In this document: one piece after another, positions 1 through 8,308 of the stretch
Layout: every line of letters starts with the position of its first letter
How positions within the stretch are numbered: position 1 is the stretch's first letter
Origin: an uncultured Faecalibacterium sp.
GTDB taxonomy: Bacteria > Bacillota > Clostridia > Oscillospirales > Ruminococcaceae
Direction of reading: 5' to 3'
NCBI GenBank assembly: GCA_937907025.1
Contig: CALESJ010000045.1
Span: 62,001 to 126,000, forward strand
Length of the DNA: 64,000 nt
Translations under genes and position numbers: made by a program
Notes under the pieces: generated by a model
What the model was told of the DNA's origin: nothing
Seen by the model: only the letters and a program-made list of their open reading frames with translations
The model's database searches: none

Positions 1-626
1 AAGAGGGCGAGTGGGTAAAGGCCTATAAGATTGAGGACATCAGCGGTTACACCCACGGCGTGGGCTGGTGCGCCCCCCAGCAGGGCACCTGCAAGCTGAG
101 CCTGAACATCAAGAACGGCATCATTGAGGAAGCTCTGGTCGAAACCATCGGCTGCTCCGGCATGACCCATTCCGCCGCTATGGCCGGCGAGATCCTGCCC
201 GGCAAGACCATCCTCGAAGCTCTGAACACCGACCTCGTCTGCGACGCCATCAACGTTGCCATGCGCGAACTGTTCCTGCAGATCGTCTATGGCCGCAGCC
301 AGACCGCTTTCTCGGAAGACGGCCTGCCCATCGGCGCCGGCCTGGATGACCTGGGCAAGGGTCTGCGCAGCATGACCGGCACCATCTTCTCCACCAAGGC
401 CAAGGGCGTTCGTTACCTGGAACTGACCGAAGGCTACATCCTGAAGACCGCTCTGGATAAGGACAACCAGGTCATCGGTTATCAGTTCGTCCGCCTGGGC
501 AAGATGATGGAAGACATCCGCCACGGCGTTGACCCGAAGACTGCGTACGAGAAGAACATCGGCACCTATGGCCGCTTCTCCGCTGAGCAGGGCGCTGTCA
601 AGTACATCGACCCGCGCGAAGAATAA
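1..626 (+). CDS. NifU-like iron-sulfur cluster assembly scaffold protein, 5' end missing
   Basis: The reading frame is open from the window edge to a TAA at 624-626, so the N-terminus lies outside. The visible ~207 residues include cysteine-containing segments GWCAPQQGTCKL and TIGCSGMTHSAAM, which fit a NifU/IscU-type scaffold that holds Fe-S clusters in the cytoplasm. The next gene, 20 nt downstream, encodes a GGGtGRT protein; the two families commonly sit together, and that pairing is the best support for the name. The annotation rests on motif and context recognition and not on an alignment. Confidence 0.75.
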   Translation, partial: EGEWVKAYKIEDISGYTHGVGWCAPQQGTCKLSLNIKNGIIEEALVETIGCSGMTHSAAMAGEILPGKTILEALNTDLVCDAINVAMRELFLQIVYGRSQTAFSEDGLPIGAGLDDLGKGLRSMTGTIFSTKAKGVRYLELTEGYILKTALDKDNQVIGYQFVRLGKMMEDIRHGVDPKTAYEKNIGTYGRFSAEQGAVKYIDPREE

Positions 627-646
627 GACAGGGAGGTAAAATCTAT

Positions 647-1645
647 ATGGCTACTTTTGAATCTCAGGAGCGCCGCATGCCCAAAATCAACGAGTGCCTG
701 AAAGCCAACGGCCTCGAATCCCTGGACGCCTGCAACGAGCTGCTCCTTTCCAAAGGCATCGACTGCGACAAGATCATCCGCGGCGTGCAGCCCATCTGCT
801 TCGATAACGCTGTCTGGGCTTACACCCTGGGCACCGCCATCGCTGTCAAGCGCGGCCTGAAGAACGCTGCTGACTGCGCTGCCGCTATCGGCGAAGGCCT
901 GGAAGCCTTCACCATCCCCGGCTCCGTTGCCGAACAGCGCCATGTTGGCCTGGGCCACGGCAACCTGGGCGCCATGCTGCTGCATGAGGACACCCATTGC
1001 TTCTGCTTCCTGGCTGGCCACGAGTCCTTCGCCGCCGCCGAAGGCGCCATCGGCATTGCCCGTACCGCCAACAAGGTCCGCAAGGAGCCCCTGCGGGTTA
1101 TCCTGAACGGCCTGGGCAAGGACGCTGCCATGATCATCAGCCGTATCAACGGCTTCACCTATGTGCAGACTGACTTCGACTTCAAGACCGGCGAAGTCAA
1201 GGTCGTCAACACCATCGCTTACTCCGAGGGCGAGCGCGCTGCCGTCAAGTGCTACGGCGCCAACGACGTTCTGGAAGGCGTTGCCATCATGAAGATGGAA
1301 GGCGTGGAAGTTTCCATCACCGGTAACTCCACCAACCCCACCCGCTTCCAGCACCTGGTTGCCGGTACCTACAAGAAGTGGGCCATCGAGAACGGCAAGA
1401 AGTACTTCTCCGTCGCTTCCGGCGGCGGCACGGGCCGTACCCTGCATCCCGACAACGTGGCTGCCGGCCCTGCTTCCTACGGCCTGACCGACTCCATGGG
1501 TCGTATGCACGGCGACGCTCAGTTCGCCGGCTCCTCCAGCGTGCCTGCTCACGTTGAGATGATGGGCCTGATCGGCGCCGGCAACAACCCGATGGTCGGT
1601 ATGACCGTCGCCTGCGCTGTTGCGGCTTCTCAGGTTGCGGAATAA
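647..1645 (+). CDS. GGGtGRT protein
   Basis: This is a 332-residue cytoplasmic protein carrying the family signature SGGGTGRT near residues 260-270, followed by a Gly-rich C-terminus. GGGtGRT proteins are conserved in anaerobes next to a NifU-like scaffold; their biochemical role is not established, though Fe-S cluster handling is the usual suggestion. The start ATG follows AGGGAGG with good spacing. The gene lies 20 nt after the scaffold gene and is probably co-transcribed with it. A strong hairpin terminator follows. Confidence 0.85.
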   Translation: MATFESQERRMPKINECLKANGLESLDACNELLLSKGIDCDKIIRGVQPICFDNAVWAYTLGTAIAVKRGLKNAADCAAAIGEGLEAFTIPGSVAEQRHVGLGHGNLGAMLLHEDTHCFCFLAGHESFAAAEGAIGIARTANKVRKEPLRVILNGLGKDAAMIISRINGFTYVQTDFDFKTGEVKVVNTIAYSEGERAAVKCYGANDVLEGVAIMKMEGVEVSITGNSTNPTRFQHLVAGTYKKWAIENGKKYFSVASGGGTGRTLHPDNVAAGPASYGLTDSMGRMHGDAQFAGSSSVPAHVEMMGLIGAGNNPMVGMTVACAVAASQVAE

Positions 1646-1673
1646 TTTTTCCGTCGCTCTGACATAATTTTAC

Positions 1674-1714
1674 AAAGCCCCGTCTGCCTTATTGCAAGGC
1701 CGGCGGGGCTTTTT
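1674..1714 (+). terminator. Rho-independent terminator after the GGGtGRT gene
   Basis: AAAGCCCCG (1674-1682) pairs with CGGGGCTTT (1704-1712), with further GC pairing inside, followed by a T run. It ends the scaffold/GGGtGRT transcript. Confidence 0.85.
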
Positions 1715-1823
1715 GCGTGCGCTGACGCCGGGGTGCGGACAGTGCACCGCACGCAGCACACACCCGGTTTTGTCCATGGGCAAATAGCCGGAAAACCACC
1801 CGGAAGTTTGGCGCTTTTGCGCG

Positions 1824-1852
1824 TTGATTCCCTCCGCTTTTGGGAGTATACT
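1824..1852 (+). promoter_or_regulatory. Sigma-A-type promoter upstream of the alcohol dehydrogenase
   Basis: TTGATT at 1824-1829 and TATACT at 1847-1852 are separated by 17 nt. The predicted start of transcription falls just before the palindrome at 1862-1883, which would place that operator in the first bases of the transcript. Confidence 0.7.
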
Positions 1853-1861
1853 TTGCCTAAA

Positions 1862-1883
1862 AATTGATAAAAGTTTATCAATT
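1862..1883. promoter_or_regulatory. Rex-like palindromic operator
   Basis: TTGATAAA-AG-TTTATCAA (1864-1881) is a perfect dyad extended by an A:T pair on each side. It resembles the redox repressor Rex consensus TTGTTAA-N4-TTAACAA, differing at one position in each arm. Rex sites commonly precede alcohol dehydrogenase genes in Firmicutes. Its position just after the -10 box suits repression. The remaining 1884-2007 stretch shows no other clear signal. Confidence 0.55.
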
Positions 1884-2025
1884 ATGAAAAAATTGTGACC
1901 GCTTTTATCAGTTTTGTGCCGGGCCTCCCCCGCAAGCGTGGCCCGGCGCTCCGGCGGGGCCGTCCCCCTGCCGAGATCAGGTATGTACACGGGCACTGTG
2001 ACCCGATTTGAAGGAGGTAATTCCC

Positions 2026-3243
2026 ATGGCAAGATTTACCCTGCCGCGCGATCTGTATCACGGCAAAGGCGCAATGGAAGCGCTGAAGACTTTTGAAGGC
2101 AAGAAAGCCATCGTCTGTGTGGGCGGCGGCTCCATGAAGCGGTTCGGCTTCCTGGACAAGGCTGTCGGCTATCTGAAGGAAGCCGGCATGGAAGTGAAGA
2201 TCTTTGACGGCATCGAACCCGATCCCTCTGTGGAAACGGTCATGCGCGGCGCAGCTGCCATGGAAGAATTCCAGCCCGACTGGATCGTGGCCATCGGCGG
2301 CGGTTCGCCCATTGATGCGGCCAAGGCCATGTAGATCAAGTACGAATACCCCGACATCACCTTTGAGGAGATGTGCAAGGTCTTCGGCATCCCCAAACTG
2401 CGCCAGAAAGCCCATTTCTGCGCTATTTCCTCCACCTCCGGCACCGCGACCGAGGTGACCGCCTTCTCCATCATCACCGATTACGCCAAGGGCATCAAGT
2501 ATCCCATCGCGGACTTTGAGATCACCCCCGACGTGGCCATCGTGGACCCGGAACTGGCCGAAACCATGCCCAAGAAGCTGGTGGCCCACACCGGTATGGA
2601 CGCCATGACCCACGCCATCGAGGCGTATGTTTCCACCGCCAACTGTGCGTACACCGACCCGCTGGCCATCTTTGCCATCCGCATGATCAAGGCCGATCTG
2701 GTGGACAGCTACAACGGCGATATGGCCAAACGGGATGCCATGCATGACGCCCAGTGCCTGGCCGGCATGGCGTTCTCCAACGCGCTGCTGGGCATCGTCC
2801 ACTCCATGGCCCACAAGACCGGCGCGGCCTTTGCGGACTACGGCGCCCACATCATCCACGGTGCGGCCAACGCCATGTACCTGCCCAAGGTCATCGCCTT
2901 CAACGCCAAGGACCCCACCGCCAAGGCTCGCTACGGCGTCATTGCCGACGAGATGAAGCTGGGCGGGGCCAATGACGACGAGAAGGTCAAGCTGCTGATC
3001 GAGTATCTGCGCGGCATGAACGACGCGCTGAACATTCCCCACGGCATCAAGTTCTATGGCGCCGACAGCTATCCCTGTGAGCAGGGCTTCGTGCTGGAAG
3101 AGGTCTTCCTGGAGCGCCTGCCTGAAATCGCCAAGAACGCCATCGGCGACGCCTGCACGGGTTCCAACCCGCGTCAGCCCAGCCAGGAAGAGATGGAAAA
3201 GCTGCTGAAGTGCTGCTACTACGACACCGAAGTGGACTTCTGA
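2026..3243 (+). pseudogene. Iron-containing alcohol dehydrogenase interrupted by an in-frame TAG
   Basis: The frame encodes a 405-codon group III (iron-type) NAD(P)-dependent alcohol dehydrogenase, but codon 103 (2332-2334) is TAG. It falls directly after the conserved GGGSPIDAAKAM segment, where family members usually carry Trp; TGG to TAG is a single base change. The same frame continues without shift through PDVAIVDPELAETMP, HTGMDAMTHAIEAY and GIVHSMAHKTGAAF, which hold the Asp/His iron ligands. The ATG at 2026 follows AAGGAGG. Possibilities are a fresh nonsense mutation, a sequencing error or readthrough. No other decay is visible, so any inactivation is recent. Confidence 0.85.
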
Positions 3244-3269
3244 TTTCTGTACCCAACAACCAAACCCGG

Positions 3270-3307
3270 ACCGGGCGCTCCGCTGTATGGCGGGGCGCCC
3301 GGTTTTT
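3270..3307 (+). terminator. Rho-independent terminator after the alcohol dehydrogenase
   Basis: CCGGGCGC (3271-3278) pairs with GCGCCCGG (3295-3302), with additional inner GC pairs, followed by TTTTT. Confidence 0.85.
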
Positions 3308-3370
3308 GTGTGGTTGCCCGGTGTGCGGAGCTGAAGTTTTGTATGGTGCACGGCAGACTGCCGGAGTGTC

Positions 3371-3505
3371 CTTCCTTTTGTGACCAAAAGGAAGCGAGAA
3401 GTCCCACCGTTTCGAGGCGGTGGACGCCGACCAGGGCTGCGGCCCTGGACCCGGGGAGTGCGGCCACCTGACGACGGCCTTCTCACCGGTCTGGGGACCG
3501 GTGAG
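3371..3505. repeat. Array of four consecutive hairpins (possible structured RNA or dispersed repeat)
   Basis: Four stem-loops follow one another with no open frame: 3371-3380/3385-3394 (10 perfect pairs, TGAC loop), 3404-3409/3418-3423 (6 pairs), 3431-3437/3442-3448 (7 pairs, TGCG loop) and 3482-3491/3496-3505 (10 perfect pairs, TGGG loop). None has a T-tract, so they are not ordinary terminators. I do not recognise a known riboswitch. A repeat family dispersed in this bacterial group is the simplest reading. Confidence 0.55.
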
Positions 3506-3547
3506 TAAGGAAGATGATTTTAATACCATTTCCCGGAAATGACAGCT

Positions 3548-3694
3548 AAAGGCTCCCTTGTGTAAAGGGAGCTGGCAGCCGACAGGCTGACTGAGAAATT
3601 GCGGGCTGATTGTAATTGCCCGTAGACGGAATACGGGGCAGACTTTACAACCCCTCCGCCGCTGCGCGGCACCTCCCCTTACACAGGGGAGGCT
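3548..3694. repeat. MITE-like element with hairpin-forming inverted ends
   Basis: The left end holds CTCCCTT-GTGTA-AAGGGAG (3553-3571). The right end holds CCTCCCC...GGGGAGG (3672-3692). The two ends are approximately inverse complements of each other. About 100 nt of non-coding DNA lies between them. Similar small palindromic elements are common between genes in gut Clostridia; I could not check copy number. Confidence 0.55.
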
Positions 3695-3860
3695 TGGGGG
3701 AAAGAGCTGCTGCGCCGTGGCTCCTCATACACAGGGGAGGCTTGGGGGAAAGGGCTGCTGCGTCGTGGCCCCTCATACACAGGGAGGATTGAGAGGAAAA
3801 AGGTGGCTGTGCGGCGCCCACTTATACACAGGGAAAGGCTTTGGGAAAGGTGGCAGTCCG
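3672..3860. repeat. Degenerating ~48-bp tandem repeat, four copies
   Basis: The core ACACAGGG(GA) recurs at 3681, 3729, 3777 and 3826, a period of 48-49 bp, each followed by a related GGCTTGGGGGAAAG-type stretch and a GC-rich tail. Copies one and two are nearly identical and copies three and four have drifted. The array appears to have grown from the right end of the adjacent MITE-like element. No coding frame runs through it. Confidence 0.7.
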
Positions 3861-3903
3861 CTTTATGACCATACCGCTGTGATAAGATAAAAATAAGAGC
3901 AGT

Positions 3904-3942
3904 TGTCAAAGGGTTGACAGAAAACCGGAAACGGGATAATCT
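3904..3942 (+). promoter_or_regulatory. Promoter and operator of the XRE/ImmA pair
   Basis: TTGACA (3914-3919) and TAATCT (3937-3942) are 17 nt apart. TGTCAA-N4-TTGACA (3904-3919) is a perfect inverted repeat covering the -35 box, the place expected for an autoregulating XRE repressor. Confidence 0.65.
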
Positions 3943-3982
3943 GAATTCAGGAACAGAAAACACCGCCCAAAGGAGCTGCCCC

Positions 3983-4351
3983 ATGAACACCATGTACGAA
4001 AATATTCTGGAACTCTGCCGCCGCGACGGTATCAATGTGACCCAGATGTGTCGCCAGCTGAAAATCCCCCGCAGCACCCTGTCCGAACTGGGCGCGGGGC
4101 GCACCAAGCAGCTGACCCTGAAACATGCCGGACCCATTGCGGAGTTTTTCGGGGTGAGCATTGCCCAGCTGGCCGGGGAAGAACCCCTGCCCGCCGACCC
4201 CACCGTGCCCGCCCCGGCAGACGACCCCGCTCTGCTGGATGAACCCATCGCGGCCTACGAAAACTGCAAACGCTATCTGACCGAGGACGACAAGGCCGAC
4301 ATCGCCACCCTGATCCGTCTGCGGGCGGAGATCAACCGGGGGCGGCGCTGA
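3983..4351 (+). CDS. XRE-family helix-turn-helix regulator
   Basis: This 122-residue protein has an N-terminal Cro/CI-type HTH (about residues 8-60, with NVTQMCRQLKIPRSTLSELG as the core), a Pro/Ala-rich linker and a charged C-terminal helix. The ATG follows AAAGGAG with 7-nt spacing. An ImmA-type metallopeptidase follows 24 nt later, so the pair resembles ImmR/ImmA systems in which the protease cleaves the repressor. Such pairs occur in mobile elements and as chromosomal stress modules. The target operon is not obvious here; its own promoter and possibly the phage cassette promoter at 8.3 kb are candidates. Confidence 0.8.
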   Translation: MNTMYENILELCRRDGINVTQMCRQLKIPRSTLSELGAGRTKQLTLKHAGPIAEFFGVSIAQLAGEEPLPADPTVPAPADDPALLDEPIAAYENCKRYLTEDDKADIATLIRLRAEINRGRR

Positions 4352-4375
4352 ATCCGCCCCGGAGAAAGGAACTCC

Positions 4376-4810
4376 ATGCAACACGACCTGGACAGCACCG
4401 TGGCCGAACTGGCCCGGGAGGATATCTGTGTGCTGGACTGCCCCTTGCGGGCCAACCGCTGTCTGGCCCTGGCCAATGGGCGGCTGGTGGGGGTGGACAC
4501 CCGCCGGTTCGACACCCAGGCCGAACTGCGCACCGCCCTCATCCATGAGGACGGACACTTCGCTTCGGGGGCCTTTTATACCGCGTACAGCCCGTACCAG
4601 CTCAAGGCCCAGGCCGAGCACCGGGCAGACAAGGCCGCTGTGCTCAAATACCTGCCGTATGAGGAGCTGGCTGCCCGGCTGCGCGCCGGAGATACCCCCG
4701 CCGAAGCGGCGGAATATTTCTGTGTGACCGAGGCGTTCCTGCGCAAAGCCTGCGAAATGTACCGGAATATGGGCAAAACCTTTGCCGGTACCGACGGGGA
4801 ATCACTTTGA
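4376..4810 (+). CDS. ImmA/IrrE-type metallopeptidase
   Basis: The 144-residue protein contains the zinc-binding H57-E58-D59-G60-H61 motif of the ImmA/IrrE (COG2856) family, followed by a helical region with H-R-A-D-K that may supply the third ligand. Family members cleave a partner XRE repressor after a stress or mating signal. The gene is 24 nt downstream of the XRE gene in the same transcript. Its last codons overlap the promoter of the following gene. It is shorter than many ImmA proteins but appears complete. Confidence 0.8.
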   Translation: MQHDLDSTVAELAREDICVLDCPLRANRCLALANGRLVGVDTRRFDTQAELRTALIHEDGHFASGAFYTAYSPYQLKAQAEHRADKAAVLKYLPYEELAARLRAGDTPAEAAEYFCVTEAFLRKACEMYRNMGKTFAGTDGESL

Positions 4811-4834
4811 TTTTAAGACCGGATATGCTATAAT
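4807..4834 (+). promoter_or_regulatory. Promoter for the amino-sugar genes
   Basis: TTGATT (4807-4812), 16 nt, then TATAAT (4829-4834). The -35 box overlaps the stop codon of the ImmA-like gene. Confidence 0.6.
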
Positions 4835-4881
4835 AAACAGAGTCATGTTTTTTGCAGACAACCGGGGAAGGAGGTGCGCAG

Positions 4882-5979
4882 TTGCGCATCCTGGCAAATG
4901 ATCTGAAGCGGCAGTATGATCTGCACGCGCCCGAATACGAGGCCAAGGCACTGGAGGTGCTGCGCAGCGGGTGGTACATTCTGGGCAAAGAGGTGGAAGC
5001 CTTTGAGAAGGAATGGGCCGCCATGGTGGGCACCAAGTACTGTGTGGGCCTGGCCAGCGGCCTGGATTCTCTGTGGATCGCCTTCAAGCTGCTGGGCATC
5101 GGCGCCGGGGACGAGGTCATCGTTTCGGCCAACGCCTACATCGCCTGCGTCATGGGCATCACCATCAACGGAGCTACCCCGGTTTTTGTGGAACCGGATG
5201 AATACGATAACATCGACGCCGCCCGCATCGAGGCGGCCGTCACCCCCCGAACTAAGGCCATTCTGGCGGTGCATCTGTACGGTCAGAGCTGCGATATGGA
5301 CGCCATCGGCGCCATTGCCCGCAAGTATGACCTGAAGGTGGTGGAGGACTGCGCCCAGAGCCACGGCAACCGCTGGCATGGTCAGGTGGTGGGCAGCTTC
5401 GGCGATGCCGGCTGCTTCAGCTTCTACCCCACCAAGGGCTGCGGGGCGTTCGGGGATGCGGGATGTCTGACCACCAACGACCCCGACCTGGCCGACCGCT
5501 GCCGGGTGTTCCGCAACTACGGCAGCCGGGTCCGCTACCAGAACGAGGTGGTGGGCGCCAACAGCCGCCTGGATGAACTCCAGGCCGGGCTGCTGCGGGT
5601 CAAGCTGACCCATCTGGAGGAGTTCAACGCCGAGCGCTGCCGTCTGGCCGCCCGGTACGATGCCGAGCTCACCAACCCCTGCCTGCAAAAACCCAAGATC
5701 CGTCCCGGCGCCGACAGCAGCTGGCACCAGTATGTGGTGCATCTGCCCGGCTGCCGTGACCGTATGGCCGATTACCTGAAGGAAAAGGGCATCGGCACCA
5801 TCATCCACTATCCCATCCCGCCCCATCTGAGCCAGGCGTATGCCTACCTGGGCCACAAGAAAGGGGATTTCCCGGTGGCCGAACGCTATGCCGACGAGGT
5901 TCTCAGCCTGCCCATGTACAACGGCATGACCGAGGACGAACAGACCTATGTGATTGATGCCATCAATGCCTTTCACTGA
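4882..5979 (+). CDS. DegT/DnrJ/EryC1-family sugar aminotransferase (FdtB-like)
   Basis: This 365-residue PLP enzyme has the sugar-aminotransferase fold, with the cofactor lysine at K185 in FSFYPTKGCGAFGDAG and the SHGN segment before it. The start is TTG at 4882, placed 8 nt after GGAAGGAGG; an ATG 30 nt upstream has no such site. The next gene encodes an FdtA/QdtA-type 3,4-ketoisomerase. This points to dTDP-3-amino-3,6-dideoxyhexose synthesis: the isomerase makes the 3-keto sugar and this enzyme aminates it, probably with glutamate. The glucose-1-phosphate thymidylyltransferase and dehydratase needed upstream are not in the window. Confidence 0.85.
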   Translation: MRILANDLKRQYDLHAPEYEAKALEVLRSGWYILGKEVEAFEKEWAAMVGTKYCVGLASGLDSLWIAFKLLGIGAGDEVIVSANAYIACVMGITINGATPVFVEPDEYDNIDAARIEAAVTPRTKAILAVHLYGQSCDMDAIGAIARKYDLKVVEDCAQSHGNRWHGQVVGSFGDAGCFSFYPTKGCGAFGDAGCLTTNDPDLADRCRVFRNYGSRVRYQNEVVGANSRLDELQAGLLRVKLTHLEEFNAERCRLAARYDAELTNPCLQKPKIRPGADSSWHQYVVHLPGCRDRMADYLKEKGIGTIIHYPIPPHLSQAYAYLGHKKGDFPVAERYADEVLSLPMYNGMTEDEQTYVIDAINAFH

Positions 5980-5996
5980 TTACAAGGGGTAATATC

Positions 5997-6431
5997 ATGA
6001 ACAAAAATGACAGCGCGTATTTTATTGAGTTCGCTGAACACGGGGACGAGCGGGGCAACCTGGTCGTGGTGGAAGGCGAGCGGGATGTGCCTTTTGCCAT
6101 CCAGCGCGTGTTTTACATTTACGGGTCGGACACCGACATGGTGCGCGGCCAGCATGCCAACCGCAAGAGCCAGTTCGTGCTCATCAATGTGGCGGGGCAG
6201 AGCAAGGTCAAGGTGATGGACGGCCTGGGCAACGAGGCTGTTTTCTGCCTGAACCGGCCCCGCACCGGGGTGTACATCCCCACCATGGCGTGGAAGGAAA
6301 TGTATGATTTCAGCCCCGACGCCGTGCTGCTGTGCCTGGCCAGCGAACACTACGACGAGAGCGAGTACATCCGGGATTTTGACGCCTTTGAGGCGGAGAT
6401 CCGGGCCAGAACGCCGGAACTTCACGACTGA
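5997..6431 (+). CDS. FdtA/QdtA-type cupin, dTDP-4-keto-6-deoxyglucose 3,4-ketoisomerase
   Basis: This 144-residue single-domain cupin carries RGNLVVVEGERDVPF at the N-terminus and RGQHANRKSQF, corresponding to the active-site RGxHAHK region of FdtA/QdtA. One histidine of the usual HAH is Asn here. Family members shift the keto group from C4 to C3 of dTDP-4-keto-6-deoxyglucose. It lies 17 nt after the aminotransferase, forming the classic pair. Whether the product has galacto (FdtA) or gluco (QdtA) configuration cannot be told from sequence. Confidence 0.85.
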   Translation: MNKNDSAYFIEFAEHGDERGNLVVVEGERDVPFAIQRVFYIYGSDTDMVRGQHANRKSQFVLINVAGQSKVKVMDGLGNEAVFCLNRPRTGVYIPTMAWKEMYDFSPDAVLLCLASEHYDESEYIRDFDAFEAEIRARTPELHD

Positions 6432-6545
6432 AACGCAGGAGGAAAGTAGGACCATGCCACAACGGGTGGCCCTGCGGACGAAGTCGGCGCCATGTACGAA
6501 CAGGCCATGCAGAATGGGGAAGCCTGCCCCCCTTTTTACAGCTTC

Positions 6546-6569
6546 AAGCCGCCCGCGGGGCGGCTTTTT
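6546..6569 (+). terminator. Rho-independent terminator after the amino-sugar genes
   Basis: AAGCCGCCC-GCG-GGGCGGCTT (6546-6566) is followed by T residues. Between the FdtA-like stop and this hairpin lies a good AGGAGGAAAG site with an ATG at 6454, but its frame has no recognisable product and runs through the hairpin. Confidence 0.85.
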
Positions 6570-6584
6570 GCATTGCGGCCGGTC

Positions 6585-6613
6585 TTGCATTCGGGCCGGG
6601 GCCGTGATACAGT
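6585..6613 (+). promoter_or_regulatory. Probable promoter of the cardiolipin synthase gene
   Basis: TTGCAT (6585-6590), 17 nt, TACAGT (6608-6613), about 45 nt ahead of the start codon. Confidence 0.5.
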
Positions 6614-6659
6614 ATTTACCAAACAAGCCCTTTTGCACATCCCAACGGAAAGGAATCCT

Positions 6660-8210
6660 ATGGAGGAAGTCAGAAAAAAGATCAAAAATCTGCTGCAGTT
6701 CGTCTTCAGCCGCCTGGTGGTGACCATCCTGCTGTTGCTGCTGCAGGTCATCTGGATGTTCGTGCTGTTCCATGAGCTGACCGCCTATGCCAGCTGGATC
6801 AATTTCATCTGTCTGGCCATCAGCATCATCATGTGTGCGGCCCTGATCCGGCAGGATTCCACCGTTCCGGAATTCAAGATCAGCTGGATGGCCCTGTTCA
6901 TGCTCATGCCGGTACAGGGCGGTCTGCTGTATCTGATGTGGGGCGATCACCGCCCTGCCTACCGCCTGCGCCGCAAGCTGGAAAAGGCAAACAAGCGCAT
7001 CAGTCCGCTGCGCACCGATGCCCCCGGCCCCTATGCGGCCCTGGAGGCCACCGACCCCCGGGCTGCCCGCACCGCCGATTACCTGCGCAAACAGGGCGGG
7101 TTCCCTCTGTACGGGGACACCGACGTGACCTATTATTCCTCCGGCGAAACCATGTTCCCGGCCATGCTGGCCGCTATGGAAGGAGCCGAGCACTATATCT
7201 TTGTGGAATTCTTCATCATTGCCCAGGGCAAGATGTGGGATGCGGTGCATGAGGTCCTCAAACGCAAGGCCGCCCATGGGGTGGATGTGCGGGTCATCTA
7301 CGATGACGCCGGCAGTGTGACCCGCCTGCCGGTGGGCTACTGGCGCAAGCTGGAGGAGGAGGGCATCCAGGCGCTGCCCTTCAACCCCTTTGTGCCCATG
7401 GTCAACCTGGTCATGAACAACCGCGACCACCGCAAGATCCTGGTGGTGGACGGCAAGGTGGCCTTTACCGGGGGCATCAACCTGGCGGATGAGTATATCA
7501 ACAAGATCCGCCGCTTCGGCCACTGGCGGGACGCCGGCGTGCGGCTGTGCGGTCCCGCGGCCTGGAGCTTTGCCACTATGTTCCTGGAATTCTGGACCGC
7601 CAACCGCCCCCAGAGCAACGAGCGGGCGGTGCCGCGCCCCCAGCTGCCCCGGGGCATTCAGCATACCGGGCTGGTGCAGCCGTTCTGCGACACCCCGGTG
7701 GATGACGAATGCGTGGCCAAGAACGTGTATCTGGAGATGATCAACCAGGCCCAGCGGGAGCTGTTCATCACCACCCCGTACCTGATCCTGGACAACGATA
7801 TGCTCACCGCCCTGTGCCTGGCCGCCAAGCGCGGGGTGGATGTGCGGGTGTATACCCCGGCCATCCCGGACAAGAAAAGCATTTACCAGCTGACCCGCAG
7901 CTATTTCCCGGTGCTCATCCGGGCGGGGGTGAAGATCTTCACCTACACCCCCGGTTTCCTGCACGCCAAGAACTGGCTGTGTGACGGACGCATCGGGGCG
8001 GTGGGGTCCATCAATCTGGATTACCGCAGCCTGTACCTGCATTTTGAATGCAGTGTGGTGCTGTACGGCTGTAAGGCCCTGAAGGACCTGCGGGCCGACA
8101 TGATGGACATTGAGGAAAAGAGCCACCTGGTGGACCTGAGCGAATGCCGCACCAGCTGGTTCGGCACCCTGCTGTCCGCTGCCCTGCGCCTGCTGGCCCC
8201 CCTGTGCTGA
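6660..8210 (+). CDS. cls: Cardiolipin synthase (phospholipase D family)
   Basis: This 516-residue membrane enzyme condenses two phosphatidylglycerols into cardiolipin. Two N-terminal membrane helices (about residues 15-65) are followed by a charged cytoplasmic part with two PLD motifs: HRKILVVDGKVAFTGG in the first half and HAKNWLCDGRIGAVGS near the C-terminus, each with the HxK and downstream D/N residues. The length matches bacterial ClsA-type enzymes. The ATG at 6660 lies after GGAAAGGAA. It has its own promoter and terminator and is probably monocistronic. Confidence 0.93.
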   Translation: MEEVRKKIKNLLQFVFSRLVVTILLLLLQVIWMFVLFHELTAYASWINFICLAISIIMCAALIRQDSTVPEFKISWMALFMLMPVQGGLLYLMWGDHRPAYRLRRKLEKANKRISPLRTDAPGPYAALEATDPRAARTADYLRKQGGFPLYGDTDVTYYSSGETMFPAMLAAMEGAEHYIFVEFFIIAQGKMWDAVHEVLKRKAAHGVDVRVIYDDAGSVTRLPVGYWRKLEEEGIQALPFNPFVPMVNLVMNNRDHRKILVVDGKVAFTGGINLADEYINKIRRFGHWRDAGVRLCGPAAWSFATMFLEFWTANRPQSNERAVPRPQLPRGIQHTGLVQPFCDTPVDDECVAKNVYLEMINQAQRELFITTPYLILDNDMLTALCLAAKRGVDVRVYTPAIPDKKSIYQLTRSYFPVLIRAGVKIFTYTPGFLHAKNWLCDGRIGAVGSINLDYRSLYLHFECSVVLYGCKALKDLRADMMDIEEKSHLVDLSECRTSWFGTLLSAALRLLAPLC

Positions 8211-8227
8211 GAATAGAAGTTTGTGTT

Positions 8228-8262
8228 GCCCCCCGGCAGTGTGCTTTCTGCCGGGGGCTTTT
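8228..8262 (+). terminator. Rho-independent terminator after cls
   Basis: CCCCCGGCAG (about 8230-8239) pairs with CTGCCGGGGG (8248-8257), followed by CTTTTG. Confidence 0.85.
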
Positions 8263-8308
8263 GTATGCTGCGGCAAAAACCACACCGGAATTTTATGCAA
8301 AACGACGG

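Noticed and set aside
3672..3860. Regularly spaced repeats suggestive of CRISPR
   Set aside because: Units are contiguous tandem copies that drift in sequence, with no unique spacers and no cas genes anywhere in the window.
6454..6660. Small gene after the FdtA-like gene, behind a good ribosome site
   Set aside because: The frame runs straight through a rho-independent hairpin and resembles no protein; the site may be a remnant.
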